DNA of 64,000 bases from Alphaproteobacteria bacterium. GTDB taxonomy: Bacteria > Pseudomonadota > Alphaproteobacteria > Micavibrionales > Micavibrionaceae. The stretch covers positions 744,001 through 808,000 of the forward strand of contig JANQRF010000002.1 of the NCBI GenBank assembly GCA_028289285.1, given 5' to 3'. The position numbers and the translations under genes were made by a program. Shown here in pieces: positions 8,480 through 19,163 of the stretch; position 1 is the first letter of the stretch, and every line of letters begins with the position of its first letter. The notes under the pieces are model-generated. The model was not told the origin of the DNA. It worked only from the letters and a program-made list of their open reading frames with translations, and ran no database searches.

Positions 8480-11083
8480 CTATGCGGCTTTAGCCGTTTG
8501 TCCGCCGGGCCGGGAAATCTCAAAGCTCAGCGAATCATCCTTTTGCTTCACATTCACAAGCGCGCCGTCCGGGATTTGCCCTTCGAGAATCATCTCTGCC
8601 AGCTTATTCTGAAGCTCCGTCTGGATCACGCGTTTGAGTGGACGGGCCCCATAGACCGGATCATAGCCTTTATCAGCCAGCCAGGCTTTTGCTTTGGGGT
8701 CGAGTTCCAACATCACCCGTCGCTCTGCCAGAAGCGTCCGCAGGCCTTCAAGCTGGATATCCACAATGCCTGCCATGTGATCGCGGCCAAGCCGTGAAAA
8801 GAGCAGGATTTCATCCAGACGGTTTAAAAATTCAGGTCGAAACGCGCTGCGCACCGCATCCATCACCAAAGGCCGGGCGGTTTCAATATCCTCGCCATCT
8901 TCCAGTTTCACCAGATGCTCAGCCCCCAGATTAGAGGTCATGATCAGCACCGTATTGGTGAAATCCACCGTGCGGCCCTGCCCATCCGTCAAGCGCCCGT
9001 CATCCAGCACCTGCAGCAGAATATTAAACACATCCGGGTGCGCCTTTTCAATTTCATCAAACAGCACCACCTGGTAAGGCCTGCGGCGCACAGCTTCAGT
9101 CAGCGCCCCGCCTTCCTCGTAACCAACATAGCCGGGCGGTGCACCAATCATCCGGGCAACGGCATGCTTTTCCATGTACTCAGACATATCAATGCGGACC
9201 ATCGCCGTTTCATCATCAAACAGGAACGCCGCCAAAGCCTTGGTGAGCTCCGTCTTTCCAACACCTGTCGGGCCTAAAAACAGGAACGAGCCAATGGGAC
9301 GGTTTGGGCTTTGAAGGCCAGCCCGTGCCCGGCGCACAGCAGCAGAAACGGCCTGCACAGCCTGACTCTGCCCAACCACGCGCTCAGAAAGCTTATCTTC
9401 CATCTGAAGGAGTTTCTCGCGCTCCCCTTCCATCATCTTATCAACTGGAATACCCGTCCATTTACTGACGACGCCGGCAATATCATCCTGCGTGACTTCT
9501 TCATTGATGAGATCGGAATCAGAGACCTTGGCTGCTTCCTGCAGTTTTTGCTCAAGATCCGGAATAACAGAATATTTCAGCTCAGAGGCTTTGCTCCAGT
9601 CACTGTCACGTTCAGCGCGCTCCAGATCAATACGAGCCTTATCAAGCGCTTCGGTTGCTTTTTGTCCGCTGGAAAGCTTTTCTTTTTCGGATGCCCATTT
9701 GGACGTTAAGTCGGCTGACTTGGATTCAAGCTCGGATAATTCTTTTTCAAGTTTCTCCAGACGATCCTTGGACGCTTTATCTGTTTCACGGGCCAGCGCT
9801 TCGCGTTCGATTTTCAGTTGAACAATCCGGCGATCAAGCTCATCAATCTCTTCGGGTTTGGAATCAACCTGCATGCGCAGACGGGATGCCGCCTCATCAA
9901 CCAGATCGATTGCTTTATCCGGCAAAAACCGGTCCGTGATATAGCGATTAGACAAAGTTGCCGCTGCGACAATCGCGCTATCGGTAATGCGCACGCCGTG
10001 ATGGGCTTCGTATTTTTCCTTTAAGCCGCGTAAAATGGAAATCGTATCTTCGACGGTCGGCTCATCGGTAAAGACCGGCTGGAAACGCCGGGCAAGCGCC
10101 GCATCTTTTTCAATATGTTTCCTGTACTCATCCAGCGTCGTGGCACCGACCATATGCAACTCACCGCGGGCGAGAGCAGGTTTAAGCATATTGCCCGCAT
10201 CCATAGACCCTTCGGCTTTCCCTGCACCGACAAGCGTGTGCAGTTCATCCAAGAACAAAACAATTTCCCCGCTAGCATTTTTAACTTCATCCAGAACTGC
10301 TTTCAGACGCTCTTCAAACTCGCCGCGGAATTTTGCGCCCGCCAAAAGCGCGCCCAGATCAAGCGACATGAGTTTTTTATTCTTAAGGCTCTCAGGCACA
10401 TCGCCATTCACAATGCGTAAGGCCAGCCCTTCCACGATAGCAGTTTTTCCAACGCCCGGCTCCCCGATCAGCACCGGATTGTTTTTCGTCCGGCGGGAGA
10501 GAATTTGAATCGTCCGGCGAATTTCTTCATCGCGTCCGATAATCGGGTCGAGCTTGCCGCTGCGGGCCGCCGCCGTTAAATCCTGCGCGTATTTATTCAA
10601 GGCATCAAACTGGTCTTCTGCACCGGGCGTATCAGCGGTGCGGCCTTTACGCATTGCGTTAATCGCTTCATTGAGGTTGGATGGGCTGACACCTGCACTG
10701 CTTAGCATCAATCCGACTTCGGATTTAGCGGCCATCGACAAAGCCTGCAGGAGGCGCTCCACGGTCACATATTTATCGCCTGCCTTTTCAGAAAGTTTGA
10801 GCGCATTATCGAGCATCTTGGCGAGATCATTCGAGACACGCAGCTGCGCGCCCGATCCCGTCACTTCGGGGAACTTAGCAATGGCGGCATCAAGGTCACC
10901 GCGAAGGCGTGCTTCGTCCCCGCCGGAAGCCTGAATAAGGCGCGGCGTGATCCCGTCTTCATCTTCAAGCATTACCTTTAAAAGATGTTCAGGCTCCAAA
11001 GACTGATGATCCCGGCGCATGGCAAGTGTTTGCGCCTGTTGGATCAAGCTTTTGGATTTTTCAGTAAAGCGGTCAAATTCCAT
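8480..11083 (-). CDS. clpB: ATP-dependent chaperone ClpB
   Basis: An 867-residue AAA+ disaggregase that works with DnaK to rescue aggregated proteins in the cytosol. It has the Clp N-domain (about residues 1-150), a first ATPase module with GEPGVGKTA near residue 206 and [14 protein letters not shown], the coiled-coil middle domain (about 410-530, rich in Glu, Lys, Leu), and a second ATPase module with [12 protein letters not shown] near 605 and [14 protein letters not shown]. The length matches E. coli ClpB (857). A sequence resembling an RpoH promoter lies upstream, which fits heat-shock control. The gene follows DUF4167 on the same strand but behind a strong terminator, so it is likely transcribed on its own. 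Confidence 0.97.
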   Translation of the reverse strand: MEFDRFTEKSKSLIQQAQTLAMRRDHQSLEPEHLLKVMLEDEDGITPRLIQASGGDEARLRGDLDAAIAKFPEVTGSGAQLRVSNDLAKMLDNALKLSEKAGDKYVTVERLLQALSMAAKSEVGLMLSSAGVSPSNLNEAINAMRKGRTADTPGAEDQFDALNKYAQDLTAAARSGKLDPIIGRDEEIRRTIQILSRRTKNNPVLIGEPGVGKTAIVEGLALRIVNGDVPESLKNKKLMSLDLGALLAGAKFRGEFEERLKAVLDEVKNASGEIVLFLDELHTLVGAGKAEGSMDAGNMLKPALARGELHMVGATTLDEYRKHIEKDAALARRFQPVFTDEPTVEDTISILRGLKEKYEAHHGVRITDSAIVAAATLSNRYITDRFLPDKAIDLVDEAASRLRMQVDSKPEEIDELDRRIVQLKIEREALARETDKASKDRLEKLEKELSELESKSADLTSKWASEKEKLSSGQKATEALDKARIDLERAERDSDWSKASELKYSVIPDLEQKLQEAAKVSDSDLINEEVTQDDIAGVVSKWTGIPVDKMMEGEREKLLQMEDKLSERVVGQSQAVQAVSAAVRRARAGLQSPNRPIGSFLFLGPTGVGKTELTKALAAFLFDDETAMVRIDMSEYMEKHAVARMIGAPPGYVGYEEGGALTEAVRRRPYQVVLFDEIEKAHPDVFNILLQVLDDGRLTDGQGRTVDFTNTVLIMTSNLGAEHLVKLEDGEDIETARPLVMDAVRSAFRPEFLNRLDEILLFSRLGRDHMAGIVDIQLEGLRTLLAERRVMLELDPKAKAWLADKGYDPVYGARPLKRVIQTELQNKLAEMILEGQIPDGALVNVKQKDDSLSFEISRPGGQTAKAA

Positions 11084-11113
11084 AGTGTCTCCATTTTAAA
11101 AGCCATAAGTAAA

Positions 11114-11140
11114 ATAATGCTTACACGAGGCCGCTTCAAG
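11114..11140 (-). promoter_or_regulatory. Candidate heat-shock (RpoH-type) promoter of clpB
   Basis: On the minus strand CTTGAAG (11134-11140) stands upstream of CATTAT (11114-11119) with 14 bp between them, and the clpB ATG is about 30 bp further on. CTTG is the conserved core of the RpoH -35 box; the -10 part is only a partial match to the alphaproteobacterial form. The location directly before clpB is what makes it credible. Confidence 0.4.
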
Positions 11141-11141
11141 G

Positions 11142-11170
11142 CAAAACAAAAGGCGGGAGAACCCGCCTTT
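11142..11170 (-). terminator. Rho-independent terminator after the DUF4167 gene
   Basis: A perfect 9-bp stem AAAGGCGGG/CCCGCCTTT (11149-11157 and 11162-11170) with a 4-nt loop. Read on the minus strand, the stem is followed by TTGTTTTG, a T-rich tail. It ends the transcript of the DUF4167 gene 26 bp after its stop and isolates clpB. Confidence 0.85.
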
Positions 11171-11195
11171 GCCCAAAAACGCCATGTTATATGCC

Positions 11196-11591
11196 TTAGG
11201 CGTCTTCTAAAGCTGGTTTTTTGGAGTCTTCAGCACCGGCAGCTAAAATGCTTGGCGGCAATCCAAGATCGTCTTCTTTCTTGTTGCCGTCGGCAGGTGC
11301 TTCAGGAGCTTTATTCTGCTGCTGCTCTTTTTGCTGCGCATCATCTGCCCAGCTATTGATGATCCGCTGATAATGTTCCGCATGCTGAAGATAGCTCTGC
11401 GCCATGACCGGATCACCGGATGAGGCGGCATCTTTTGCAAGGACCATATATTTTTCACAAATCTGGTGCGCTGTCCCGCGGATGCGGACTTCAGGCCCGT
11501 TACTGTCAAATACCTGCGACCTGTTTGGTCCGTTTTTACGTCCATTGCCCCCACGGTTTCTGGATCGTCTGTTCGCGCCTGCGTGTCTCAT
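11196..11591 (-). CDS. DUF4167 domain-containing protein
   Basis: A 131-residue protein whose N-terminal half matches DUF4167, a domain largely confined to Alphaproteobacteria: an Arg/Gly/Asn-rich start (RRSRNRGGNGRKNG), then VRIRGTAHQICEKY and a helical segment with AQSYLQHAEHYQRII. The basic, disordered N-terminus suggests nucleic-acid binding, but that is inference. The C-terminal part is low-complexity (Gln, Lys, Pro, Asp). It follows prmC on the same strand after a 297-bp gap, the usual prfA-prmC-DUF4167-clpB order of this class, and ends at a strong terminator. Confidence 0.9.
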   Translation of the reverse strand: MRHAGANRRSRNRGGNGRKNGPNRSQVFDSNGPEVRIRGTAHQICEKYMVLAKDAASSGDPVMAQSYLQHAEHYQRIINSWADDAQQKEQQQNKAPEAPADGNKKEDDLGLPPSILAAGAEDSKKPALEDA

Positions 11592-11888
11592 TTTTTATAA
11601 TTCCCTACAATTAAACTTTGCCGTTTGTGCCGCTTAACCCTCTAAGTTAACGCAACTTTTTTGTTTCACACATTCTACCCACATAGTTATTCAGTACTTA
11701 TTCACCGAATCATCCACACGTACAACTATACATGATTTTCATATAGTTGCCTAATCAAAGTCGGTTTTAAGCTGTCAGATGTCTTTCTTCCCAGACAATC
11801 ATTCATAACCGACATCGTTTTGTCATGAACTGAGATTGAGAATATCCCGATGCGTGAAATGCAATCAACGCCCTTTGTCAAAATTTTT
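11592..11888. other. A+T-rich intergenic region between prmC and the DUF4167 gene
   Basis: About 297 bp without a convincing gene. It must contain the promoter of the minus-strand DUF4167 gene and the 3' end of the prfA-prmC transcript. The part around 11640-11760 is clearly richer in A+T than its surroundings and contains TCATCCACA (one mismatch to a DnaA box) and TTATTCACC (two mismatches). The only open frame, 11726-11926 on the minus strand, overlaps the 3' end of prmC, has no ribosome binding site and no recognisable content, so it is not called. Confidence 0.5.
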
Positions 11889-12746
11889 TCACCTTTTCCC
11901 CATTTTGATTTCAAGAACGCGGTCAATACCTGCCAGATCGGGGATCACCCGAACCGGATTCGTATGAGAGTCCCTCACGAGTCTTTCAAGTGATTCACGT
12001 TGCCCGGACCCGAACTCAAAAAAGGCATGCCCCCCTTCTTTCAGTCTGTGGGTAAGTTGATCAAAAATGATTTTATAGGGCTCCAACCCATCCGCGCCAC
12101 CATCAAGACTAAGAATCGGATCATGATTTTTGACTTCTTTGGGCAGTGATTTTAAATCGGGATTCGCAATATAAGGCGGATTGGATGTAACAACATCAAA
12201 ACGCATCTGCTCCGGTACATTTTCAAACCAGTCAGACTGGATAAACTCTATCCGATCCTCAACACCATGCGCCCGCGCATTCTCCCGTGCAACGTCCAGC
12301 GCCGCCTCCGATAAATCCACAGCCACCGCCCGCGTGTTCGGCAATTCCTTTAACAGTGCAATGGGAATACATCCCGTGCCTGTCCCTAGATCAAGAATAT
12401 TAAGCGGCTGGTCTTTGTCCGTGACAAAATCCAAAACCGCTTCAATCAAAATCTCTGTTTCAGGGCGCGGCGAAAGCGTTTCTGCAGTGACCTTAAAATC
12501 CAGCCCCCAAAATTCTTTTTGTCCTAAAATTTTGGAAACCGGTTTTCCGGCGATGCGGTCTTTCACATCGCGTTCAATCTGCTTTTGCTGCTTAGATGAA
12601 ATTTCCAGATCCGGCTTTGCAATGATATCTGCATCAGATAGCCCCAATCGTGCCTTCACGATCGTCCGTGCGTCCAGTGAAGGCGTTTCAACATTGCCTT
12701 GTTCAAGCTCAGTGCGGATAGTTTGCAAAAAATCTGACAGGGTCAT
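11889..12746 (-). CDS. prmC: Peptide chain release factor N5-glutamine methyltransferase
   Basis: A 285-residue SAM-dependent methyltransferase that methylates the glutamine of the GGQ motif in release factors. The SAM-binding motif [17 protein letters not shown] and the catalytic SNPPYIANP motif (the NPPY loop that holds the target glutamine) are both clear, and an N-terminal helical substrate-recognition domain of about 90 residues precedes them. The ATG overlaps the prfA TGA (ATGA), so substrate and modifying enzyme are translationally coupled, a widely conserved arrangement. Confidence 0.96.
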   Translation of the reverse strand: MTLSDFLQTIRTELEQGNVETPSLDARTIVKARLGLSDADIIAKPDLEISSKQQKQIERDVKDRIAGKPVSKILGQKEFWGLDFKVTAETLSPRPETEILIEAVLDFVTDKDQPLNILDLGTGTGCIPIALLKELPNTRAVAVDLSEAALDVARENARAHGVEDRIEFIQSDWFENVPEQMRFDVVTSNPPYIANPDLKSLPKEVKNHDPILSLDGGADGLEPYKIIFDQLTHRLKEGGHAFFEFGSGQRESLERLVRDSHTNPVRVIPDLAGIDRVLEIKMGKR

Positions 12747-13807
12747 TCGCTAAGCGCAGACAGTTTTTGCGCCTGGTCTTCGGTGATGAGGGCCTCGATC
12801 AATTCATCGAGACCGTCTCCGGCGAGAATACCGTCGAGATTGTGGGACGTTAAATTAATCCGGTGATCCGTGATCCGGCTTTGCGGGAAGTTATAGGTGC
12901 GGATACGCTCTGATCGGTCGCCGGAGCCGATCTGGCCTTTGCGTTCGGCGGCGCGCTCTGCATCGACTTTCTGGCGTTCATGATCGTAAATCCGCGTTTT
13001 GAGAATTTTCATCGCCTTGGCTTTGTTCTTGTGCTGGGATTTTTCATCCTGCATCGAGACCACAATGCCGGTCGGGACATGGGTTAAACGCACCGCGCTG
13101 TCCGTTGTATTCACCGACTGCCCGCCGGGGCCGCTCGCGCGGAAAACATCTACACGGATATCCGCTTCATTCAGATCAATATCAACATCTTCGGCTTCAG
13201 GCAGTACCGCGACCGTCGCCGCGCTTGTATGAATACGACCCTGCGTTTCTGTTTTCGGCACACGCTGCACACGGTGCCCGCCGGATTCATATTTAAGCCG
13301 TTCAAACACATTTGCGCCTGACACTTCTGCGATGATTTCTTTATATCCGCCAAGCGCGTTTTCAGACATTTCCATGACGTCCATCTTCCAGCCCCTGGCA
13401 GATGCGTAACCTTTATACATGGTAAACAGATCGGCAGCGAACAAAGCCGCCTCATCCCCCCCCGTGCCGGCACGTATTTCAACAATCGCATTTTTTTTAT
13501 CAGCCGTATCTTTTGGCAAAAGCGCGATTTTGATTTTTTCTTCGAGTGCCGGAATCTTCTCAGACAGTTCATCCAATTCTGCCTGCGCCATTTCTTTCAT
13601 CTCATCATCGGCGAGCATTTCCTGCGCAGCGTCCTGATCTTCCAGAGCGGTTTTATAGGCTTCGTAAATTTCAACCACAGGGGTGAGCTCCCCATATTCC
13701 ATGGAGAGTTTCTGAAACTCTTCGCCGGAAAGACCCTGCTGCGACATTTGCTCGCCCAGGTCTTTATGCCGCGCCGCCAATGGCGCGAGTTTTTCCAAAT
13801 AATCCAT
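12743..13807 (-). CDS. prfA: Peptide chain release factor 1
   Basis: A 354-residue class I release factor that reads UAA and UAG and triggers peptide release in the ribosome. The codon-recognition tripeptide of the PxT type is PKT within [18 protein letters not shown] (about residue 185), and the GGQ loop is in [15 protein letters not shown] (about residue 229). N-terminal coiled helices and the basic C-terminal part match the family length. prmC follows with an overlapping start. The 63-bp spacer upstream is shared with the divergent YgjV-like gene and must hold both promoters. Confidence 0.97.
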   Translation of the reverse strand: MDYLEKLAPLAARHKDLGEQMSQQGLSGEEFQKLSMEYGELTPVVEIYEAYKTALEDQDAAQEMLADDEMKEMAQAELDELSEKIPALEEKIKIALLPKDTADKKNAIVEIRAGTGGDEAALFAADLFTMYKGYASARGWKMDVMEMSENALGGYKEIIAEVSGANVFERLKYESGGHRVQRVPKTETQGRIHTSAATVAVLPEAEDVDIDLNEADIRVDVFRASGPGGQSVNTTDSAVRLTHVPTGIVVSMQDEKSQHKNKAKAMKILKTRIYDHERQKVDAERAAERKGQIGSGDRSERIRTYNFPQSRITDHRINLTSHNLDGILAGDGLDELIEALITEDQAQKLSALSE

Positions 13808-13870
13808 CTATTTTACCCAAATTTAAGCTTTATTCCCCATGATAAGGGGCTGTTAGGGGCTAATATATAA

Positions 13871-14467
13871 ATGGAAAATCTCTTCGAAAACAGCTTTTTC
13901 TGGGCACAAATTATTGGATTTATTGCTCTCGGCTTTTGCATTCTTGCATGGCAACTTAAAAACTCATACCACATCATGGCTCTTAGCATGTTAGAATGCG
14001 CTTTATGGGGCATTCACTATATAGCCATGGGGATGACTGTTGCAGGTATACAACAATTTATAGCATCTGCTAAATGCGGTATTGTTGCATATGCATCGCA
14101 AAAATATTTAAAAGCAGTCATTACAATTTATGTGGTCTGCATTTGGGCAAATAGTCTTTTCTTGTTCAGTCATTGGCACGATCTAATCCCCGCCATAGCC
14201 TCTTCAATCATCAGTATTCCTTGTATCCGTGCTGACTCCCGCGAAATTATTGCGCGCGGCATGTTCTGCGGACAACTTATGTGGATATATTATGATCTAT
14301 ACATTGGTTCGGTCATTGCGGCATTTTCATCTTTTATCATTATGGTGTCCGTTATCATAGGCATGTATCGTCACGAAAATTGGCAGATTGGTAAATGCCA
14401 CAAGACTTTTGTCCCGAGTATCGCTCGTGCGCTATTCGTTTTTCCAAACTTTAGGACGTTTCCTTAA
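13871..14467 (+). CDS. YgjV-family inner membrane protein
   Basis: A 198-residue protein with about six membrane helices, resembling the YgjV inner-membrane family: [19 protein letters not shown], an [11 protein letters not shown] segment, [17 protein letters not shown] and C-terminal helices. The family has no known function. The gene is richer in A+T than its neighbours, lacks a clear ribosome binding site and is inserted between two highly conserved housekeeping genes, so horizontal acquisition is possible. Its TAA overlaps the ispG stop codon in a shared TTAA (14464-14467). Confidence 0.7.
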   Translation: MENLFENSFFWAQIIGFIALGFCILAWQLKNSYHIMALSMLECALWGIHYIAMGMTVAGIQQFIASAKCGIVAYASQKYLKAVITIYVVCIWANSLFLFSHWHDLIPAIASSIISIPCIRADSREIIARGMFCGQLMWIYYDLYIGSVIAAFSSFIIMVSVIIGMYRHENWQIGKCHKTFVPSIARALFVFPNFRTFP

Positions 14468-15630
14468 GCCGCTTTAGCTTTAGCTTTCTGACTTCCAATC
14501 TCCGCCGCTTTTGCCTCCACCATCTTGACGATGTGATCGACGATTGACCTGTCTCCTTCATGGAAACGATGGGCTTTATCTCCGCCGACATAAATTTGAT
14601 GGGTGCCCTGCCCGCCGCCGGTCAGGCCGATATCTGTCATAAGGGCCTCACCGGGGCCGTTCACAACACAGCCGATAATGGAGACCGTCATTGGTGTAGT
14701 GATATGGGCAAGCCGTTCTTCTAACTCAACCACCGTATCAATCACCTGGAATTGCTGTCGCGCACAGGACGGGCATGAAATGACGTTTACCCCGCGGTGG
14801 CGCAAGCCAAGTGATTTTAAAATATCAAACCCAACTTTGATTTCCTCGACCGGATCGGCGCTTAAAGACACACGGATCGTATCGCCGATCCCGGCCCAGA
14901 GCAGATTGCCAATCCCAATCGCTGATTTAATCGTCCCGGTGCGCAGGCCCCCCGCTTCGGTAATACCAAGATGCAGCGGATAGTCACACGCATCCGCCAG
15001 TTGTTGGTATGCAGCGACTGCCAAAAACACATCTGATGCCTTGCAAGAAATTTTGAAATTATAAAAGTCGTGATCTTCCAGGATTTGAATATGGCGCAAA
15101 GCGCTTTCAACCATCGCTTCCGGGCATGGCTCTCCATATTGTTCGAGCAAATCGCGTTCCAGCGATCCTGCATTCACACCGATACGGATCGAACAATTAT
15201 GATCCTTGGCTGCCTGAACCACTTCAGCCACGCGTTCTTTCGACCCGATATTGCCCGGATTGATCCGCAAACAGGCTGCGCCATTTTGTGCGGCCTCAAT
15301 GGCGCGCTTATAGTGAAAGTGAATATCGGCGACGATGGGCACCGTGACTTCAGGAATAATCTCTTTCAGCGCAGTGCTGCTTTCTTCATCGGGGCAGGAC
15401 ACGCGGACAATATCCGCACCTGCAATTTCCAGATCACGGATTTGTTTGATCGTCGCCGGAATATCGGTGGTCAGCGTATTGGTCATGGACTGCACCGTGA
15501 TCGGTGCATCCCCGCCGACCGGAACATCGCCAACCCAGATTTTCCGGCACTCCCGCCGGTCTACGCTCCGCCACGGGCGGACAGATGTGTGATCGTTTGA
15601 AACCATGGCCTTTATGTGCCGGGTTTTCAC
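14464..15630 (-). CDS. ispG: (E)-4-hydroxy-3-methylbut-2-enyl-diphosphate synthase
   Basis: A 388-residue iron-sulfur enzyme of the methylerythritol phosphate pathway that converts MEcPP to HMBPP. The [4Fe-4S] ligands are visible in [10 protein letters not shown] and in [10 protein letters not shown] with its conserved glutamate. The TIM-barrel begins with [20 protein letters not shown] and contains [10 protein letters not shown]. The longest frame starts with GTG at 15630; an ATG at 15606 preceded closely by AAAGG is the alternative, and the family does not decide between them. The gene lies downstream of the rodZ-like gene, as usual, but with a peroxiredoxin gene inserted between them. Confidence 0.95.
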   Translation of the reverse strand: MKTRHIKAMVSNDHTSVRPWRSVDRRECRKIWVGDVPVGGDAPITVQSMTNTLTTDIPATIKQIRDLEIAGADIVRVSCPDEESSTALKEIIPEVTVPIVADIHFHYKRAIEAAQNGAACLRINPGNIGSKERVAEVVQAAKDHNCSIRIGVNAGSLERDLLEQYGEPCPEAMVESALRHIQILEDHDFYNFKISCKASDVFLAVAAYQQLADACDYPLHLGITEAGGLRTGTIKSAIGIGNLLWAGIGDTIRVSLSADPVEEIKVGFDILKSLGLRHRGVNVISCPSCARQQFQVIDTVVELEERLAHITTPMTVSIIGCVVNGPGEALMTDIGLTGGGQGTHQIYVGGDKAHRFHEGDRSIVDHIVKMVEAKAAEIGSQKAKAKAA

Positions 15631-15681
15631 GGGTTTTTCAATGATTTTCAGTAAAATCTGCCAAAGTGCGGAATACCGCCC

Positions 15682-16176
15682 TTAAGCATAATTTGCCAGA
15701 TCTGTCTCAATATACCCGCCATTTGTGCAGGAGGTATCCAGAACGGTTTTTTCCACGCGCAAGAGCTTGATATATCCATCTTCAATCAGAGCATAAAAAC
15801 GGGCATATTTTCCTTTTAGGAACAAAAAATCCTCTTCAGCACATAACCCCATTTCACTCAAGAAATCACGATTACCATCGGACAGGAATTTTATTTTTTC
15901 ATTGTTGTTAAAAGTCTGGCGCCAGGCATCCAGCGCCCAAGGGTTATCATCTGAAATACAATAAATATCAGCAACACCGTGCTTGCGAATGCGGTCTGAT
16001 TTTTCAATCAGAGTCGGCAGATGGTCTTTTGTACATATCGGCGTAAACGCACCCGGCACGCCCACCAGAATATAAACGCCCTGCTCAAAAAGATCGCACA
16101 TTTTGACAACCTCGATCTCCCCGTCTTTTAGATAAGATACGAGCGCATTCGGAATTTTTTTATTTGTTTCAATCAT
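15682..16176 (-). CDS. Peroxiredoxin, Prx5-like
   Basis: A 164-residue thiol peroxidase of the Prx5 type that reduces peroxides. VGVPGAFTPICTKDHLP carries the peroxidatic Cys in the T-x-x-C context typical of this group; a later Cys in LDTSCTNGG could be the resolving residue. It has no signal peptide, so it is cytoplasmic. The ATG at 16176 is preferred over the in-frame GTG at 16179. It is the only gene between rodZ and ispG on the same strand; a protective role for the oxygen-sensitive iron-sulfur enzyme IspG is tempting but only inference. Confidence 0.88.
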   Translation of the reverse strand: MIETNKKIPNALVSYLKDGEIEVVKMCDLFEQGVYILVGVPGAFTPICTKDHLPTLIEKSDRIRKHGVADIYCISDDNPWALDAWRQTFNNNEKIKFLSDGNRDFLSEMGLCAEEDFLFLKGKYARFYALIEDGYIKLLRVEKTVLDTSCTNGGYIETDLANYA

Positions 16177-16269
16177 CACCCAAAGAGCCTTAAAAAAATC
16201 ACCTTACAATAAATAAACCGATTTAGTTTCCAAGACAGCTTTTGAATAAAAATGATATACGAGTGTATA

Positions 16270-17073
16270 TCAACGCCCGCTAACAAGCATATCAGGGTCA
16301 AGGGCGATATCGCGGCGGACATCACCTTTGCCGCCAAGGGAAACAAGATATTCCCCGTCAACACGAAGCTTGAAGCCGCCGGCATTTCCGGTACTTAAGC
16401 TCAGGCCTTCTTCATCCGGCACCAGATATTGATCTCCTGTCTGGAGCACGCGGCGCAAGAGCGTTGCGCCTTCAGCATTTTTAATTTCAATCCAGCTCGC
16501 ATCTGCAACCTCTATAATAATACGGTTTGGCGGAAGCTCCGGTTTAGGGGCAAGAAGCTCGGCTTCTTCAGGTGTCGCACCAATGGCAGGAGCCTCTGTG
16601 ATAGAAGATTGCTGAAGCTCTTCCGGTACGGGTGGAATATCCCGGGAGGTTGGGCCTTTATCGGCCTGCATAATGGCCCAGACCCCGACAACCACGATGA
16701 GCATCAACAAACTGCCAACGATCGTAGCAAAATTCGGCGCTTTGCTCTCAGAGGCCGCAACGGGGAAATGCAATTCCGGATCACGCGTGCGCCCTTGCGT
16801 TTGTTGTTTGAAAAGCTGGACCATTTGATCGCCGTCCAGCCCAAGATACTCAGAGTAGGATCGGACAAACCCGATCGCATAAACGCGTCCCGGCAATGCC
16901 TCCAAGTCTCCGACCTCAAGCGCTTCCAGCTGCGAAGCACGGATGCGTAAAACCCCTTCGACATATTGCAGGCTCTGCCCGTAATACTCGCGCGTTTTGC
17001 GCAAAATCTCTCCCACGGTCATATCGGCATAGACCGGCGCGGGCGGCTCTTGCTCATATTCCACTTGAGGCAT
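16270..17073 (-). CDS. rodZ: RodZ-like helix-turn-helix membrane protein (DUF4115)
   Basis: A 267-residue bitopic protein with the RodZ layout: an N-terminal cytoplasmic HTH_25 domain (VGEILRKTREYYGQSL ... LEALPGRVYAIGFVRSYSEYLGL, residues about 20-90), one membrane helix (about 130-150), a Pro/Glu-rich linker, and a C-terminal periplasmic DUF4115 domain (VADASWIEIKNAEG ... GGFKLRVDGEY). RodZ links MreB to the cell-wall elongation machinery. No mreB is in the window. The gene lies between lysC and the peroxiredoxin on the same strand; the usual neighbour ispG is one gene further on. Confidence 0.85.
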   Translation of the reverse strand: MPQVEYEQEPPAPVYADMTVGEILRKTREYYGQSLQYVEGVLRIRASQLEALEVGDLEALPGRVYAIGFVRSYSEYLGLDGDQMVQLFKQQTQGRTRDPELHFPVAASESKAPNFATIVGSLLMLIVVVGVWAIMQADKGPTSRDIPPVPEELQQSSITEAPAIGATPEEAELLAPKPELPPNRIIIEVADASWIEIKNAEGATLLRRVLQTGDQYLVPDEEGLSLSTGNAGGFKLRVDGEYLVSLGGKGDVRRDIALDPDMLVSGR

Positions 17074-17112
17074 AAAGCCTAACTTACGGGAAAATAGAGA
17101 GTTTTTCTAGCT

Positions 17113-18345
17113 TTATTGTTTATGAAGACCATAGGCGTCATGCAAAGCACGGACGGCGGGTTCAGAACTATCACGGGCGATCAAAACACTGATTTTTATT
17201 TCAGAAGTTGCGATTGCTTTGATGTTAATATCTTTATCGGCCAAAGCTTTAAACATTTGCTGTGCAACGCCGGCATGCGAACGCATGCCGATCCCGACGA
17301 CAGAGACTTTAGCCACATCTTTTTCTGTACGGATATCTGCGTCTTTTAAATCGTCTTCTTGCTTTAAAACATCAACAGCACGCGCCAATTCACTTTCCGG
17401 CACCGTAAAAGTCATGTCGGTTGCATTGCCGTCTCCGGACACATTCTGCACGATCATATCGACATTGATATTCGCAGCTGCAATCGGTCCAAAAACTTTT
17501 GCTGCCACGCCCGGGATATCCGGCACATTAAAGAGTGTCACCTTGGCCTCATCTTCCGTATGGGCAATGCCGGTTACGAGTTGTTGTTCCATGATATCAT
17601 CCTCTCTCACCACTTGTGTTCCTGGAAAGTCGCTGCCAATAGCATCGTTAAAACTTGAGAGTACCTGAAGTGCCATATTGTGCTTATACCCCATTTCAAC
17701 CGAACGCACTTGCAAGACTTTTGCTCCAAGTGAGGCCAGCTCCAGCATTTCCTCATAAGAAATTTTAGCTATTTTTTGTGCGCCCGGCACAATGCGCGGA
17801 TCAGTCGTGTAAATCCCGTCTACATCGGTATAAATATCGCAGCGATCTGCATGAAGCGCAGCCGCCAGCGCAACAGCGGTTGTATCCGATCCGCCGCGCC
17901 CCAATGTTGTAATACGACCGTTTTTAGTGACCCCCTGAAACCCGGCAAGCACAGCAACCTGCTTGAGCGATAAGCGCTCACGCATAGGCGCAGCATCAAT
18001 ATCCTCTATTCTTGCCTTGCTGTGACTTTCACTGGTTTTCACACCTGCCTGCCAGCCAAGCCAGGAACGCGCATCTATATCACGCTCTTGCAGGGCAAGC
18101 GCCAGAAGGCCTGCCGTTACCTGCTCCCCACTTGCAACAACAGCGTCTATTTCCTGGGGGTTCGGATTTGGGGAAATCTCCTTGCAGAGTGCAATCAGCT
18201 TGTTCGTTTCGCCGGACATGGCAGAAACCACAACGGCAACTTCATTCCCGCGCTGCACTTCTGCGGCAACCTTGTCTGCTGCGCGTTTGATATGAGCCGT
18301 ATCCTGCACAGACGTTCCGCCAAATTTCATAACAATTCGAGTCAT
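17113..18345 (-). CDS. lysC: Aspartate kinase
   Basis: A 410-residue aspartokinase, the first committed enzyme for lysine, threonine and methionine synthesis. The kinase domain starts with VMKFGGTSV and has GRGGSDTTAVALAAAL; two ACT regulatory domains fill about residues 260-405 and end with LIARDSSEPAVRALHDAYGL. The length fits the monofunctional, feedback-inhibited class. It faces away from ubiG across a 44-bp spacer, the usual alphaproteobacterial arrangement. lysA (about 5 kb away) and metA (about 18 kb) use products of the same pathway. Confidence 0.97.
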   Translation of the reverse strand: MTRIVMKFGGTSVQDTAHIKRAADKVAAEVQRGNEVAVVVSAMSGETNKLIALCKEISPNPNPQEIDAVVASGEQVTAGLLALALQERDIDARSWLGWQAGVKTSESHSKARIEDIDAAPMRERLSLKQVAVLAGFQGVTKNGRITTLGRGGSDTTAVALAAALHADRCDIYTDVDGIYTTDPRIVPGAQKIAKISYEEMLELASLGAKVLQVRSVEMGYKHNMALQVLSSFNDAIGSDFPGTQVVREDDIMEQQLVTGIAHTEDEAKVTLFNVPDIPGVAAKVFGPIAAANINVDMIVQNVSGDGNATDMTFTVPESELARAVDVLKQEDDLKDADIRTEKDVAKVSVVGIGMRSHAGVAQQMFKALADKDINIKAIATSEIKISVLIARDSSEPAVRALHDAYGLHKQ

Positions 18346-18389
18346 AAACTAAGATTTAAACCGATAAGAAGCTGTGGTAAATATTTTTT

Positions 18390-19121
18390 ATGAACAATGT
18401 GAACCTCCAGGAAATTGAACATTTTCAAAAAGATTCTGCCCATTGGTGGGATGAAGACGGGCCGTTTAAGCCGCTCCATAAGCTTAATCCCGTGCGGATT
18501 TCTTATATAAAGCAGCAAATCTGCAGCCATTTTGGCCGTAACACAAAAGACCTGAATGCGTTGAAAGGCTTGTCCGTTCTGGATGTTGGTTGCGGCGGCG
18601 GGCTGGTCTGCGAGCCGCTGGCCCGGCTTGGAGGAGACATGACCGGGCTGGATGCAGATACTCAAGCCATCGGTGTGGCCAAAGATCATGCAAAAAGCGC
18701 CGGACTGGATATTGATTACCGCGCTGAGACAGCTGAAAAACTTTTAAATGAAAAAGCACGTTTTGATGTTGTGCTCGCGCTTGAGATTATTGAGCATGTC
18801 ACCGACGCGCAAAGCTTTGTGAAAACTATTTGCGCCTTAGTAAAGCCCGGCGGACTGGTGATTTTTTCAACCTTAAACCGCACGCCGAAATCCTATGCGC
18901 TTGGCATTATCGCGGCAGAATATATTCTAGGCTGGGTGCCCAAAGGCACGCATGACTGGAATAAATTTATCAAACCTTCTGAACTCACGGCGATGATCCG
19001 TCAGGCCGGAGCCCAGCCGCTTGATCTGTGCGGTCTGACCTACAGTCCTTTTAGGGATGAATTTAAGCTGAATAAACGCGACCCGGATGTGAATTATTTT
19101 TTGAGTTGCAGCGCAGCATAG
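18390..19121 (+). CDS. ubiG: Ubiquinone biosynthesis O-methyltransferase
   Basis: A 243-residue SAM-dependent methyltransferase that carries out both O-methylations in ubiquinone synthesis. N-terminal HWWDEDGPFKPLHKLNPVR is typical of UbiG, followed by the SAM motif LDVGCGGGLVCEPLARLG, VLALEIIEHV and GWVPKGTHDWNKF near the C-terminus. It is divergent from lysC. The ribosome binding site is weak. Ubiquinone is the electron acceptor for the ETF pathway encoded just downstream. Confidence 0.96.
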   Translation: MNNVNLQEIEHFQKDSAHWWDEDGPFKPLHKLNPVRISYIKQQICSHFGRNTKDLNALKGLSVLDVGCGGGLVCEPLARLGGDMTGLDADTQAIGVAKDHAKSAGLDIDYRAETAEKLLNEKARFDVVLALEIIEHVTDAQSFVKTICALVKPGGLVIFSTLNRTPKSYALGIIAAEYILGWVPKGTHDWNKFIKPSELTAMIRQAGAQPLDLCGLTYSPFRDEFKLNKRDPDVNYFLSCSAA

Positions 19122-19163
19122 CGCCGCTCTTTTCTGATACGAAATAAATGCTATCTTATTTGA

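Noticed and set aside
11640..11740. DnaA-box-like words (TCATCCACA, TTATTCACC) in an A+T-rich gap, suggesting a replication origin
   Set aside because: Only one near match and one weak match, no cluster in consistent spacing, and no origin-associated genes nearby.
11726..11926. 66-residue minus-strand frame
   Set aside because: Overlaps the 3' end of prmC, no ribosome binding site, basic low-information sequence.
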